A stretch of DNA of 64,000 bases from Natrinema marinum (lineage in GTDB: Archaea > Halobacteriota > Halobacteria > Halobacteriales > Natrialbaceae): the NCBI RefSeq assembly GCF_024296685.1, contig NZ_CP100763.1, positions 3,286,001-3,350,000 on the forward strand, in the 5' to 3' direction. Below, in pieces: positions 28,032 through 36,719 of this stretch (position 1 is its first letter; every line of letters starts with the position of its first letter). A model generated the notes under the pieces. It worked only from the letters and a program-made list of their open reading frames with translations. It did no database searches and was not told where the DNA came from. Position numbers and translations under genes: made by a program.

Positions 28032-28115
28032 TGCGAGGGTTGGGATTTGAACCCAAGGACTCCTACGAGAGCGGGTCTTAAGCCCACCGCCGTTGGCCTG
28101 CTTGGCTACCCTCGC
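28032..28115 (-). tRNA. tRNA-Leu (anticodon UAA)
   Basis: 84 nt on the minus strand. Acceptor stem GCGAGGG pairs with CCCTCGC; the discriminator is A. The anticodon stem GTGGG/CCCGC encloses CTTAAGA, so the anticodon is UAA and reads UUA. A long variable arm (class II, as expected for Leu) and a T arm TTGGG-TTCAAAT-CCCAA follow. No intron is present. The CCA is not encoded. It is flanked downstream by the tRNA-like hairpin. Confidence 0.96.
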
Positions 28116-28201
28116 GCAGAACGCAGTCGACCGTTGTCACGGGGTGGGGATGTGCGTTTCGGTGTGCTCTCGACGACTGTCGATTGCACTGTGGAACGGT
28201 C

Positions 28202-28543
28202 CTACCAGTCGACGCTCAACGTGCCGTCGCCGTGGGGATCGGGCGCGATCTCTTCGTCGGTCCGGCGGTCGACGACGTGGATGCAGCCGTCGTCTTTCTT
28301 CGCGGGACAGACCTCGGCCGCACGGACGTTGTGCTCGAGATCCTCCTCGCCGAAGAAGTACTCGTTGGGCTGGGCCATGCCCGAGGCGATGGACATCTCC
28401 CAGTTGGCGCTGACCTCGGCGCACTTGCCCGCGCCGAAGCACTTGTTGGCCTCGAAGATGATCTTGTAGGGCTTCTCCTCGACCGGCGGCGCGTCGCTGG
28501 AGCCGACATCGCTGGCGCGCTGGATGCCGTCGTCGTCGCTCAT
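28202..28543 (-). CDS. Single-cluster [3Fe-4S]-type ferredoxin
   Basis: 113 residues. Cys35, Cys41 and Cys79 (CFGAGKC, then VCPAKKDDGC) are the likely ligands; the second Cys of the usual CxxCxxC is replaced by Ala38, the pattern of [3Fe-4S] ferredoxins that donate electrons to P450s and other enzymes. Cys87 also lies near. An acidic N-terminal tail (about 1-22) is typical of halophiles. It acts as a cytosolic electron carrier. The redox partner is unknown; no P450 is in the window. The gene sits just downstream of the tRNA-Leu and is co-oriented with the SDR. Confidence 0.85.
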   Translation of the reverse strand: MSDDDGIQRASDVGSSDAPPVEEKPYKIIFEANKCFGAGKCAEVSANWEMSIASGMAQPNEYFFGEEDLEHNVRAAEVCPAKKDDGCIHVVDRRTDEEIAPDPHGDGTLSVDW

Positions 28544-28612
28544 GTGTACCCGTTCGAGCGAGCCGTCTTTCGCGTTACGGTTGGTGCGAACGACAGGGAC
28601 AGCCGCCGATCG

Positions 28613-29563
28613 TTACGCCGGCACCTCCTCTTTCGGCTCCGGCAGATCGTACGTGACGCCGGTCAACTCGCTCGAGACTCGCCACAGCCGACGGGCCGTC
28701 TCCTCGTCGTAGGAGCGATCCGAGGAGGCCTGTCGCTCGGGGGTGCCGCGCATGTTCTGGAAGCCGCCGGGGCCGTAGTATGCGCCGCCCTCGGCGTCGG
28801 TCGCGGTCGCGGCGTACAGCGTCGGCAGCGCGCCCATCTCGGCCGACTGCGCGAGGACGGTGTTCGTCACCTTCATCGCGGCCTTTCGGAGCCGGCTGCC
28901 GCTCTGTTCGGGGCCGCGGAACTGCAACTGGGTGTTCGCGTAGCCCGGATGCACTGCCATGCTCTTCGCGTGGGCGTCCGCGGTGAGCAATCGCCGCTCG
29001 AGTTCGTAGGCGAAGAGGACGTTCGCCAGCTTCGACTGGGCGTAGGCACCCCACTTGTCGTAGGACACCTCGCTCTGGAGATCGTCGAAGTCGATCCGGC
29101 CGCGCTCGTGGACGCCGCTCGAGACGGTGACGATCCGCGAGTCGGGTTCCTCGTTGAGGTGCAGGTTCTCGAGCAGGAGACCGGTGAGCGCGAAGTGCCC
29201 GAGGTGGTTGACGCCGAACTGGGTCTCGAAGCCGTCTTCGGTTTCCGAGCGGGGGATCGCCATCACTCCGGCGTTGTTGATGAGCACGTCGATCGGCTCG
29301 TCGCCGAGGCGGTCTGCGAAGGCGCGAACGGAGTCGAGATCGCCCAGATCACACTCCTCGACGCGGAGGTCGGCGTCGGGGATGTCGCCGCGAACGTCGT
29401 TGGCGGCCTCCTCGCCGCGCTCCGTGCTTCGACAGGCCATGATCACCGTCGCGCCGTTGCGTGCGAGTTCGCGGGTCGCCTCGAGACCGATGCCGCTGTT
29501 CGCGCCCGTGATGGCGATCGTGCGTCCGTACTGGTCGGGAACATCGTCGGCTGTCCAGCCCAT
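28613..29563 (-). CDS. Short-chain dehydrogenase (retinol dehydrogenase/WWOX-like)
   Basis: 316 residues. The nucleotide-binding TGANSGIG (about 19-26), NNAG (about 96-99), a Ser near 148 in VTVSSGVH and the catalytic pair Tyr174/Lys178 in YAQSKLA are all present. The R after the first beta-alpha pair (ACRSTERG) suggests NADP preference. The arrangement matches the RDH/WWOX group of SDRs with a longer C-terminus, reducing or oxidising carbonyl/hydroxyl groups of lipophilic substrates; the actual substrate is unknown. Co-oriented with the ferredoxin, 69 bp apart. Confidence 0.92.
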   Translation of the reverse strand: MGWTADDVPDQYGRTIAITGANSGIGLEATRELARNGATVIMACRSTERGEEAANDVRGDIPDADLRVEECDLGDLDSVRAFADRLGDEPIDVLINNAGVMAIPRSETEDGFETQFGVNHLGHFALTGLLLENLHLNEEPDSRIVTVSSGVHERGRIDFDDLQSEVSYDKWGAYAQSKLANVLFAYELERRLLTADAHAKSMAVHPGYANTQLQFRGPEQSGSRLRKAAMKVTNTVLAQSAEMGALPTLYAATATDAEGGAYYGPGGFQNMRGTPERQASSDRSYDEETARRLWRVSSELTGVTYDLPEPKEEVPA

Positions 29564-29668
29564 ACCCCGCGCTACGCCGTCCGTCCCCTAAATCACCACC
29601 CTGCAGACGGCGCTCGAGCGGGGTCGGGTCGCAGGGGTGGCGTCGCGCTCGTGGTTCCCGGACGCCGG

Positions 29669-32600
29669 TCACTCCTCCCCGTCACCCGGGACGGCGAGGG
29701 TAAACGAAAACGTCGACCCCTCGCCGGGCTCGGAGTCGACCCAGATCTCGCCGCCGTGGCGCTCGACGATGCGTTCACAGAGCGCGAGCCCGATGCCCAT
29801 CCCGTCGTACTCCTCGCGGCTGTGGAGCCGATCGAAGATCGTGAACACCCGGTCCTGATCGTCCTGCGCGATGCCGATCCCCTCGTCGTCGACCGAGATC
29901 ACGTACTCGCCGTCGCGGCGGTCGGCGCTGACGTGGATCCGCGGGGGCTCGTCGGCGCTGTAGGTGACCGCGTTGCCCAGCAGGTTCTGGAACACCTGTC
30001 GAAGCTGATTGGCGTCGCCCTCGACGCGCGGGAGGTCAGCGACCACGATCTCGGCGTCGGTCTCCTCGATCTGGAGCTGGAGATCCGCGAGCACGTCGTC
30101 GACGACCGCGTTCAGATCCGTCGGTTCGAACGGGTCGCCCCGCGTTTCGATCCGCGAATACTCGAGTAAGGCGTCGATCATCTGGCGCATCCGCTCGGCG
30201 CCGTCGACCGCGTACTCGAGGAACTCCTCGCCGTCCTCGTCGAAGGCGTCGCCGTATCGCTTCTCGAGCAACTGGAGGTAACTCGTCACCATCCGCAGGG
30301 GCTCTTGCAGGTCGTGTGAGGCGGCGTAGGCGAACTGCTCGAGTCGTTCGTTCGACTCCTCGAGCTTGCGTTGATACTCCCGGCGTTCAGTGACGTCCTG
30401 AACGACGATCATGCCGGCGAAGATCTCGTCGTCGGCGTTTCTGACCGGCAGCGTGTGGGCGTACAGGTGTCGGTCGTAGAGCTCGAGGTCGAAGGAGTTC
30501 GACTCGCCCTCGAGGGCGGCGTGGAAGTACGACTCGCACTCCTCGACCAATCGGTCGGGATAGATCTCGTAGACGGTGGTTCCGACGCGGTCGTCCGCGT
30601 CGACGCCGACCTCCTCGAGCAGCTGGCCGCCGACGGCCGTGTACGTCAGGTCGTCGTCGAACAGGGCCACCGACCCCTCGGGGAAGTTCTCGACGAGCGT
30701 TCGGTACCGGCGTTCGGACTCCTCGAGTTGGCGTTCACGGGCCTTCCGCTCGCTGATATTCCGAACGATGCCGACGCGGTACCAACCGCTATCGTCGTCG
30801 GGCAGCATCGAGAAAGTCGCCTCGGCGGGGACGCGCTCGCCGTCGGCCGTCTCGACTGCCGCCTCGATCGTCGGCCAGTCGATCTCTCCCTCGGCCGCGG
30901 CCGCCTCGAGCTCGCGTAGGCGCTCGATCACCGCATCGTCGACGACCACGGACGCGTCGGTACCGACGAGTTCGTCGGGTTCGTAGCCGAGCATCTCGGC
31001 GTACGTCTCGTTGACCATGGTAAACTGGCCGTCGCCGTCGACGACGTAGACGCCGTCGTTGACTTCCTCGACGATCGTCTCGTAGCGCTCGAGGTGGCGC
31101 TCGCGTTCGACGCGGTCGGTCACGTCGCGGCCGATGCCGGCCAACACCGCGTTCCCCTGGGGGTCCTCGAGCGCGGACGCGGCGAACTCGAAGGGGATAG
31201 CGGTTCCGTCTTTCGTCAGCAGGTCCAGTTCGATGGTGGCCGATCCCGTCTCGAAGGCCTCGCCGATCCGCTCGGTGACGGCCGCGCGATCGTCCTCGGC
31301 GAAGAAATCGAGCGGCTCCATCTCGGTGATTTCCGCGTCCGTATAGCCCGTCACCTCGCACAGGCTCTCGTTCCAGCGCTGGAGCCCGCCGTCTGCTCCG
31401 ATGACGTAGAACACGTCGTCGATCGCGTCGAGGATGTCGTCGACGTACTCCTTGTACTCCTCGAGGCGACGCTCGCGCTCGCGGAGTTTCCGTTCGCGTT
31501 CTTTGCGTTCGGTGATCTCCTGGACCATGACCATGCCGGCGAAGATCTCGCCGTCGTCGTCCGTGACGGGGACCGTGTGCGCGAGCCACTCTCGGTCGTG
31601 AAACGACACCTCGAACGTCTCCGTCTCGCCGGCCAGTGCGGCTTCGAACTTCGGCTCGAATCGCTCAGCTAACTCCGGCGGGTAGCGGTCCCAGAGGGTT
31701 TCGCCGATGACTGCCTCCGGGCCGTCACTCAGCTCGTCGAAGGCCGAGCCGCCGGCGATCCGATAGCGCAGGTCCTCGTCGAACAGGCCCACCGCGCCGT
31801 TGGGGAAGTGTTCGACGAGCGTTCGGTATCGGCGCTCGCTCTCGGCGAGTTTGCGCTGGTACTCGCGGCGCTCGGTGATATCCGACAGGGTGACGACGGC
31901 GCGGCTCACGTCGCCGTACTCGTCTCTGACCGGCATGCCGTGCTCCATGATGATGCGCTGTTCGCCGTCGAACGCGCTGATCTCGTAGACGTTCGGCTCC
32001 GTCACCTCGGCTCCGCGGAGGACCTGGGACATCGTCCAGTCCTCCGGAGCGACCGGCTCGCCGGTCTCCGCCCACACCGCGGGATACTTGTCGTACTCCG
32101 CGACCGACTCGGCGTCGAACACGTCACCGCCCCAGATCTCCTTCGCCGTGTCGTTGGCTCTGACCAGCGACCCGTCCGCGTCGGCGACGACGACGCCGAC
32201 CGGGAGGATCCCGACCAGCGTCTCCAACTGCTCCGTGGTCCGCCGGCGCTCGAGTTCGGCCTCCTTGCGCTCGGTGATGTCGGTCAGCGCGCCGGGGAAG
32301 GTCAGCGGTTCGCCGTCGTCGGCACACTCGACGCGACCGCGTGCGACGACCCAGCGGAGATCGCCGTCGGCGTTCCAGACGCGGTATTCGCACTCGTACT
32401 CGCCGCAGCGATCGACGGCGTCCTCGATCGCCGTGACGACCCGCTCGCGGTCGTCCTCGTGGATGGCGTCGATGAAGCGATCGAGCGAGACGCCTCGATG
32501 GGCCGCTTCGGGGTCGACGCCGAACGTCCGGGCGAACGACGGGCCAACGACTATCTCGTCGGTCCGAATGTCCCACTCCCATGTCCCGACTGCGCCGGCT

Positions 32601-34249
32601 TCCGTCGCCGCCTCGAGCTGAGACTTGGCGTCCCGGAAGTACCGTTCGCGTTCCTTCTGCTCGGTGATGTCCTGGGCCATCGTCATCCCGGCGAAGACAT
32701 CGCCGCGCTCGTCGGTGATCGGCACCGCGTGGAGGAGCCATTCGCGGCCGGCGTACTCGAGTTCGACCGAGCGTTCGTCGCCCGCGAGCGCGGCCTCGAA
32801 CGCCGGCCGGAGTTCGGCGGCGGTCTCGGCGGGCCAGACGTCGTCGAAAGCTTTCCCCTCGAGATCGCGGGGCTCGACGGGGAGCCGGTCGAACCCCTGG
32901 CCCGCGGCCAGCGTGTACTGGAAGTCGTGATCGAACAGCGTGACGAGCCCGTTCGGGACGTGCTCGGCGATGGTCCGGTAGCGCTGTTCGGACTCCTCGA
33001 GTTCGCGTTCGCGTTGCTTGCGCTCGGTGACGTCCTGGACGACGCCGACCGCACGAGTCGGTTCCCCCTCGCCGTCGAAGTGAAACTCCCCTCGAGCCGA
33101 TATCACGCGCTGTACGCCGTCGGTTCGGAGTATCCGGCACTCGAAGTCCCACTCACCAGTTTCGAACGCCTCCTCGAAGCGCCGTTTCACCTCCTCGCGG
33201 TCGTCGGCGTGGACGTGGCCGATGAACGTCTCGAAGCCCCACTCGTCGAGCGGATCGTCGTAGCCGAAGATGCGGTCGTGCTGTGGGGAACGAACGGACG
33301 AGTCTCTGGTCTGGAGGTCGAGCTCCCACGTTCCCATCTCTCCCGCCTCCAGAGCGAGTCGCAACCGCTTTTCGCTCTCCCGCAATTCGCGCTCGCGTTC
33401 CTTGCGCTCGGTGACGTTCCGGAAGTACACGGAGAGCCCGGTCTCGGACGGATAGGCCCGAACCTCGAACCACGCCTCGAGGGGCTCGGGATAGTACTCC
33501 TCGAACGAGACGGTCTCTCCGTCCGCTATCGCCTGCTCGCACTTCGGTTTGAACTTCCGCCCGAGCGTTGCGGGAAACTCCTCCCAGATGCGGGCCCCGA
33601 CCAGTCGCCGTCCGTCGGGGTTGATCAGCTCCTGTGCCCGCTCGTTGAGGTAGGTGAACCGCCACTCCTCGTCGAGCGCGACGAAGGCATCCGTGATCCG
33701 GCCGTACACCTCCTCGGGGTCGCCCCGTGCCCCGTTTTGTTCGATGGCCGACTCGAGGATTTCGGCGACGCGGGCAACGAACGCGGCGTCGCGCTCGGAA
33801 ACCCCTTCTCGCTCGCTCGCGTACGCGCCCAGAACACCCCACGGGTCGTCTTCCGAGCCGATGCGGACGCTCACGCCGCTTGTGATGCCGTGGTCGGCGA
33901 CTATTTCGGCGGCACCCCCGTCGTCGAGCAGGTCGTCGACCACGGCCGGTTCCGACGTGCGGAGTGCACACCCCGGTTGGGAGCGCGCATCCATCGGCAC
34001 GGTCGCTACCCCGATCGACCCCTCGCTCCAGCCGACACCCGCACGCAGCACGCTCTCGGCTCCGCCCGGCAACAACTCGAAGACGGCGGCGTACTCGGTT
34101 CCCAGCGTCTCCGCGACGGCGGCCGTCGCATCTCGGTACAGTTCCTCGAGATCGTCCGTCTCCAGCGCCTGCTGGCTGAGATCCGCGACCACCTGCTGCT
34201 GGCGGAGCCACGCACCGTGTGTCGGATCTCTGGGTGAAGACGGTCCCAT
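29669..34249 (-). CDS. Very large GAF/nine-PAS soluble histidine kinase
   Basis: 1526 residues and no membrane span, so it is a cytosolic sensor. An N-terminal GAF domain (about 15-175) is followed by nine PAS domains, each ending in an ERKxRERxLxESE linker. It then has a HisKA region with AASHDLQEPLR (His1312), the N-box NQLRQVFQNLLGNAV, a VDDEGIGI box and GMGIGLALCERIV. The PAS domains beginning RYRTIAEHVPNG, RYRTLVEHFPNG and RYRTLVENFPEG are near-copies, showing internal triplication. No receiver or HTH protein is adjacent. The ligand, perhaps redox or a small molecule, is unknown. Confidence 0.93.
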   Translation of the reverse strand: MGPSSPRDPTHGAWLRQQQVVADLSQQALETDDLEELYRDATAAVAETLGTEYAAVFELLPGGAESVLRAGVGWSEGSIGVATVPMDARSQPGCALRTSEPAVVDDLLDDGGAAEIVADHGITSGVSVRIGSEDDPWGVLGAYASEREGVSERDAAFVARVAEILESAIEQNGARGDPEEVYGRITDAFVALDEEWRFTYLNERAQELINPDGRRLVGARIWEEFPATLGRKFKPKCEQAIADGETVSFEEYYPEPLEAWFEVRAYPSETGLSVYFRNVTERKERERELRESEKRLRLALEAGEMGTWELDLQTRDSSVRSPQHDRIFGYDDPLDEWGFETFIGHVHADDREEVKRRFEEAFETGEWDFECRILRTDGVQRVISARGEFHFDGEGEPTRAVGVVQDVTERKQRERELEESEQRYRTIAEHVPNGLVTLFDHDFQYTLAAGQGFDRLPVEPRDLEGKAFDDVWPAETAAELRPAFEAALAGDERSVELEYAGREWLLHAVPITDERGDVFAGMTMAQDITEQKERERYFRDAKSQLEAATEAGAVGTWEWDIRTDEIVVGPSFARTFGVDPEAAHRGVSLDRFIDAIHEDDRERVVTAIEDAVDRCGEYECEYRVWNADGDLRWVVARGRVECADDGEPLTFPGALTDITERKEAELERRRTTEQLETLVGILPVGVVVADADGSLVRANDTAKEIWGGDVFDAESVAEYDKYPAVWAETGEPVAPEDWTMSQVLRGAEVTEPNVYEISAFDGEQRIIMEHGMPVRDEYGDVSRAVVTLSDITERREYQRKLAESERRYRTLVEHFPNGAVGLFDEDLRYRIAGGSAFDELSDGPEAVIGETLWDRYPPELAERFEPKFEAALAGETETFEVSFHDREWLAHTVPVTDDDGEIFAGMVMVQEITERKERERKLRERERRLEEYKEYVDDILDAIDDVFYVIGADGGLQRWNESLCEVTGYTDAEITEMEPLDFFAEDDRAAVTERIGEAFETGSATIELDLLTKDGTAIPFEFAASALEDPQGNAVLAGIGRDVTDRVERERHLERYETIVEEVNDGVYVVDGDGQFTMVNETYAEMLGYEPDELVGTDASVVVDDAVIERLRELEAAAAEGEIDWPTIEAAVETADGERVPAEATFSMLPDDDSGWYRVGIVRNISERKARERQLEESERRYRTLVENFPEGSVALFDDDLTYTAVGGQLLEEVGVDADDRVGTTVYEIYPDRLVEECESYFHAALEGESNSFDLELYDRHLYAHTLPVRNADDEIFAGMIVVQDVTERREYQRKLEESNERLEQFAYAASHDLQEPLRMVTSYLQLLEKRYGDAFDEDGEEFLEYAVDGAERMRQMIDALLEYSRIETRGDPFEPTDLNAVVDDVLADLQLQIEETDAEIVVADLPRVEGDANQLRQVFQNLLGNAVTYSADEPPRIHVSADRRDGEYVISVDDEGIGIAQDDQDRVFTIFDRLHSREEYDGMGIGLALCERIVERHGGEIWVDSEPGEGSTFSFTLAVPGDGEE

Positions 34250-34346
34250 TCTACCCGTACACAGAAGCGCTGGCAGTAAAATATCTCGGTCGATAGCGAT
34301 TCGCTACGGAACGGCGGTGGACCCGTCGGTCGCAATCGACGCGCAG

Positions 34347-34865
34347 TTACTCGTAGTCGACGGAGACCGACTCGAGGACGACCTCTTCCCGCGGCTGGTC
34401 GTTCGGGCCGGTGTCGACGCTGCCGATCTCGCGAACGACGTCCATCCCGTCGATGACCTTGCCGAAGACGGAGTGGCGGTCGTCGAGGTGGGGCTGGGGA
34501 TCGAGCGTGATGAAGAACTGCGAGCCGTTCGTGTCGGGGCCGGAGTTGGCCATGCTCAGGATACCCTCGTCGTCGTGGCGAAGGTCTTCGTGGAACTCGT
34601 CGTCGAACTGATAGCCGGGGCCGCCGCGACCGGTCTCGGTCGGGTCGCCGCCCTGAATCATGAAGTCCTCGATGACGCGGTGGAAGGCCACGTCGTCGTA
34701 CAGCGGTTCGCCCTCGATCTCTTCGCCCGTCTCGGGATCGGTCCAGGTCTTGCCACCGGTCGCGAGCCCGACGAAGTTGTCGACGGTTCGCGGCGCGCGT
34801 TCGTCGTAGAGTTCGACCTCGATATCGCCCTTGTTCGTGTGCAGGGTTGCAGTTACGTCTCCCAT
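34347..34865 (-). CDS. Cyclophilin-type peptidyl-prolyl cis-trans isomerase
   Basis: 172 residues; speeds proline isomerisation during folding. Active-site segments are FHRVIEDFMIQGGDPT, NSGPDTNGSQFFIT and HLDDRHSVFGKV, complete for a cyclophilin, although the usual Trp position reads His. An acidic insert (about 45-55, DPETGEEIEGE) is a halophile-like loop. Start MGDVTATLHTNKGD is natural for the family. No signal peptide, so cytoplasmic. It precedes about 1.1 kb of gene-poor DNA. Confidence 0.95.
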   Translation of the reverse strand: MGDVTATLHTNKGDIEVELYDERAPRTVDNFVGLATGGKTWTDPETGEEIEGEPLYDDVAFHRVIEDFMIQGGDPTETGRGGPGYQFDDEFHEDLRHDDEGILSMANSGPDTNGSQFFITLDPQPHLDDRHSVFGKVIDGMDVVREIGSVDTGPNDQPREEVVLESVSVDYE

Positions 34866-35405
34866 ACGTCGGGGTCGACGGGCCGACTGAAAACGATAGT
34901 GGTCTCGAGCCGCGATCGCGTTTCAGCCGAGGACGAGGGACGGAACCGTACGGGTCGGCCGATCGCTGATCGAACCGCCCGTGTCATCGAGGGTGTCGCT
35001 CCTCCAGTGAGAACGGGAAACTGTGCAGAGTCGTCGACGACCTTCGGGTCCGCCTCGTCCAGAAACGATCAGCTCTATATGTAGTATGACAGGCTGGTAC
35101 TTCGGGTCTCGACCCCATCGATCGGCGATGCGCGACCGGACGGTGGGCGACGGCACGGATCCGGATCGCCGTGCGGTCGATGACCTCGAAACCGGCGCAG
35201 CGAACACCGATATCGGTCGCACGTCCGCGTCGGTTCCGTATCGGATTCCCGCTATGTATCCGCCCTATCCGCCGGGATCTCCAATATGTGCTCGAAGCAT
35301 CCTCGGGCCCCCTCGAAACGGGACGCGTCGACGACGCGGATCCGCTCCGCTGCGGTGTCGGGACCCCGAGCGCCGCGTTGTCGTCGCGACTGCCGGTTCG
35401 GGGCG

Positions 35406-35657
35406 ATGTCCTCGGAACTCGAACACGAACGAAAATATATCATCTATTATGGGATCGATAAATGGTCGGATATCATATCATCTTTCGTCGGTACGGAAAC
35501 CGGCGAGAAGGGGGCGCTGCTGCTCGAGCCGATGCGTCGGCGCCGGGAGTACCGCCGTGGGTACGGTGATCGACCGCACTACCGAACGGACACGTCACGG
35601 TCTCGAGAACGAGCGCCCCATCCCGAAAGGGTAGCGGAGGACGGTGCGTACGAGTGA
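35406..35657 (+). CDS. Doubtful small hypothetical protein
   Basis: 83 codons from MSSELEHERKYIIYYG, with a plausible N-terminal domain (YIIYYGIDKWSDIISSF) and an R/E-rich C-terminus. AT-rich codons in the first third contrast with neighbours, suggesting foreign or decaying DNA. No TATA at leaderless distance is clear and no family is recognised, so it may be non-coding. Confidence 0.25.
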   Translation: MSSELEHERKYIIYYGIDKWSDIISSFVGTETGEKGALLLEPMRRRREYRRGYGDRPHYRTDTSRSRERAPHPERVAEDGAYE

Positions 35658-35871
35658 CTGTGATTCACCGACGCGGACAACGACACGGTGCGGAGCCCGT
35701 CCTCGCCATACGCCTTATCACCGGACGATCATATAACGGTGTCGACTGTTTGGACCCGTCTCGAGGGTACAGTGGACGAGCGATCGGCAGCGAGCTCGGG
35801 GCATTACCGGTCGAGTCCGGTAGACGGGCCAAACCGCTGTCCGCAGTGCGATCGCCGAATCGGCACGTCCC

Positions 35872-35935
35872 CGCGCCGTATCGAAGCGGGAGGGTCACTC
35901 GCGCCGTATCGAAGCGGGAGGGTCACTCGCGCCGT
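35872..35935. repeat. 28-bp tandem direct repeat, 2.3 copies
   Basis: The unit beginning CGCGCCGTATCGAAGCGGGA is repeated exactly at 35872-35899 and 35900-35927, followed by eight bases of a third copy. It lies about 90 bp past the livF stop, in non-coding DNA. Slippage duplication is the simplest explanation. Confidence 0.8.
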
Positions 35936-36020
35936 CGGAGAAATGGGTGGTATCGGTCGCGGACGAACGGTCACGCGCCGACGCGAACGGTATCCCATCG
36001 ATCGGGCGCGTTCCGCGTCC

Positions 36021-36719
36021 TCAGTCGACGCCGAGGTACGCGTCCCTGATGTGTTGGTCGGCTCTGAGGTCCGCTGTCGCACCGGACCGGTGGATCCGTC
36101 CGTTCTCGAGCAGGTAGGCGTAGTCGGTGTGTTCGAAGACGAAGAACGCGTTCTGTTCGACGATGAAGAGCGTGAGGTCGTCGTACAGTTTATCTATCGC
36201 CTCCGAGAGATCGTCGACGATCACCGGAGCCAGACCCTGGGTCGGTTCGTCGACCATCAACAGGTCGGGATCGGCCATGAGGCCCCGACCGATGGCCAAC
36301 ATCTGCTGCTCGCCGCCCGACAGCGTGTTGGCGTCTTGGTCGCTTCGCTCCTCGAGCCGCGGGAAGACATCGAAGACGCGCTCGAGTTGCGTCTCGGTAT
36401 CGTCGGCGGCGATCGCGCCCAGCTCGAGGTTCTCCCGGACGGTCATCGGACCGAAGAGGTTGCCGGCCTCCGAGACCTGGACCAGTCCCCTGTCGACGAG
36501 CTCGTTCGTCGAGAGCTCGCTCACCTCGGTCCCCCGGTAGGTGATCGACCCGTCGTACTCCTTGCGGCCGGAGATGGCCTTGAGCATCGTGGTCTTTCCG
36601 GCCCCGTTGGGGCCGATGAGTCCGGTCTGGGAGCCGGCCTCGAGCGAGAGGTCGATGTCGTTCAGCACCGCGGACTGGCCGTAACTGACCGAGAGATCGT
36701 CGATCTCGAGGAGGCTCAC
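36021..36719 (-). CDS. livF: Branched-chain amino acid-type ABC transporter ATPase
   Basis: 232-residue cytosolic ATPase of a HAAT-family importer. Walker A is GPNGAGKTT, signature LSGGEQQML, Walker B LLMVDEPTQGLAP, all intact. Compared with LivG it lacks the extra insertion, as expected for LivF. It is the last gene of the five-gene minus-strand unit and overlaps livG by 4 bp. Such systems import Leu/Ile/Val but also urea, benzoates and other carboxylates; here the nearby CoA ligases favour a catabolic acid, which is inference. Confidence 0.92.
   Translation of the reverse strand: MSLLEIDDLSVSYGQSAVLNDIDLSLEAGSQTGLIGPNGAGKTTMLKAISGRKEYDGSITYRGTEVSELSTNELVDRGLVQVSEAGNLFGPMTVRENLELGAIAADDTETQLERVFDVFPRLEERSDQDANTLSGGEQQMLAIGRGLMADPDLLMVDEPTQGLAPVIVDDLSEAIDKLYDDLTLFIVEQNAFFVFEHTDYAYLLENGRIHRSGATADLRADQHIRDAYLGVD

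Larger units (their letters stand above)
34866..36020. other. Gene-poor 1.15-kb region
   Basis: No recognised gene. It contains an AT-rich patch (about 35430-35490) within otherwise GC-rich DNA, a possible 83-codon frame at 35406-35657, a 6-bp inverted repeat TACCGG-TCGAGT-CCGGTA at 35807-35824 and a 28-bp tandem repeat at 35872-35935. It separates the end of the Liv operon from the cyclophilin promoter; old insertion debris is a reasonable reading. Confidence 0.6.

Noticed and set aside
31808-34237. 809-codon plus-strand frame
   Set aside because: It mirrors the PAS kinase gene codon by codon; the product is V/R/D-rich with no domain, whereas the minus strand has full PAS and kinase motifs.
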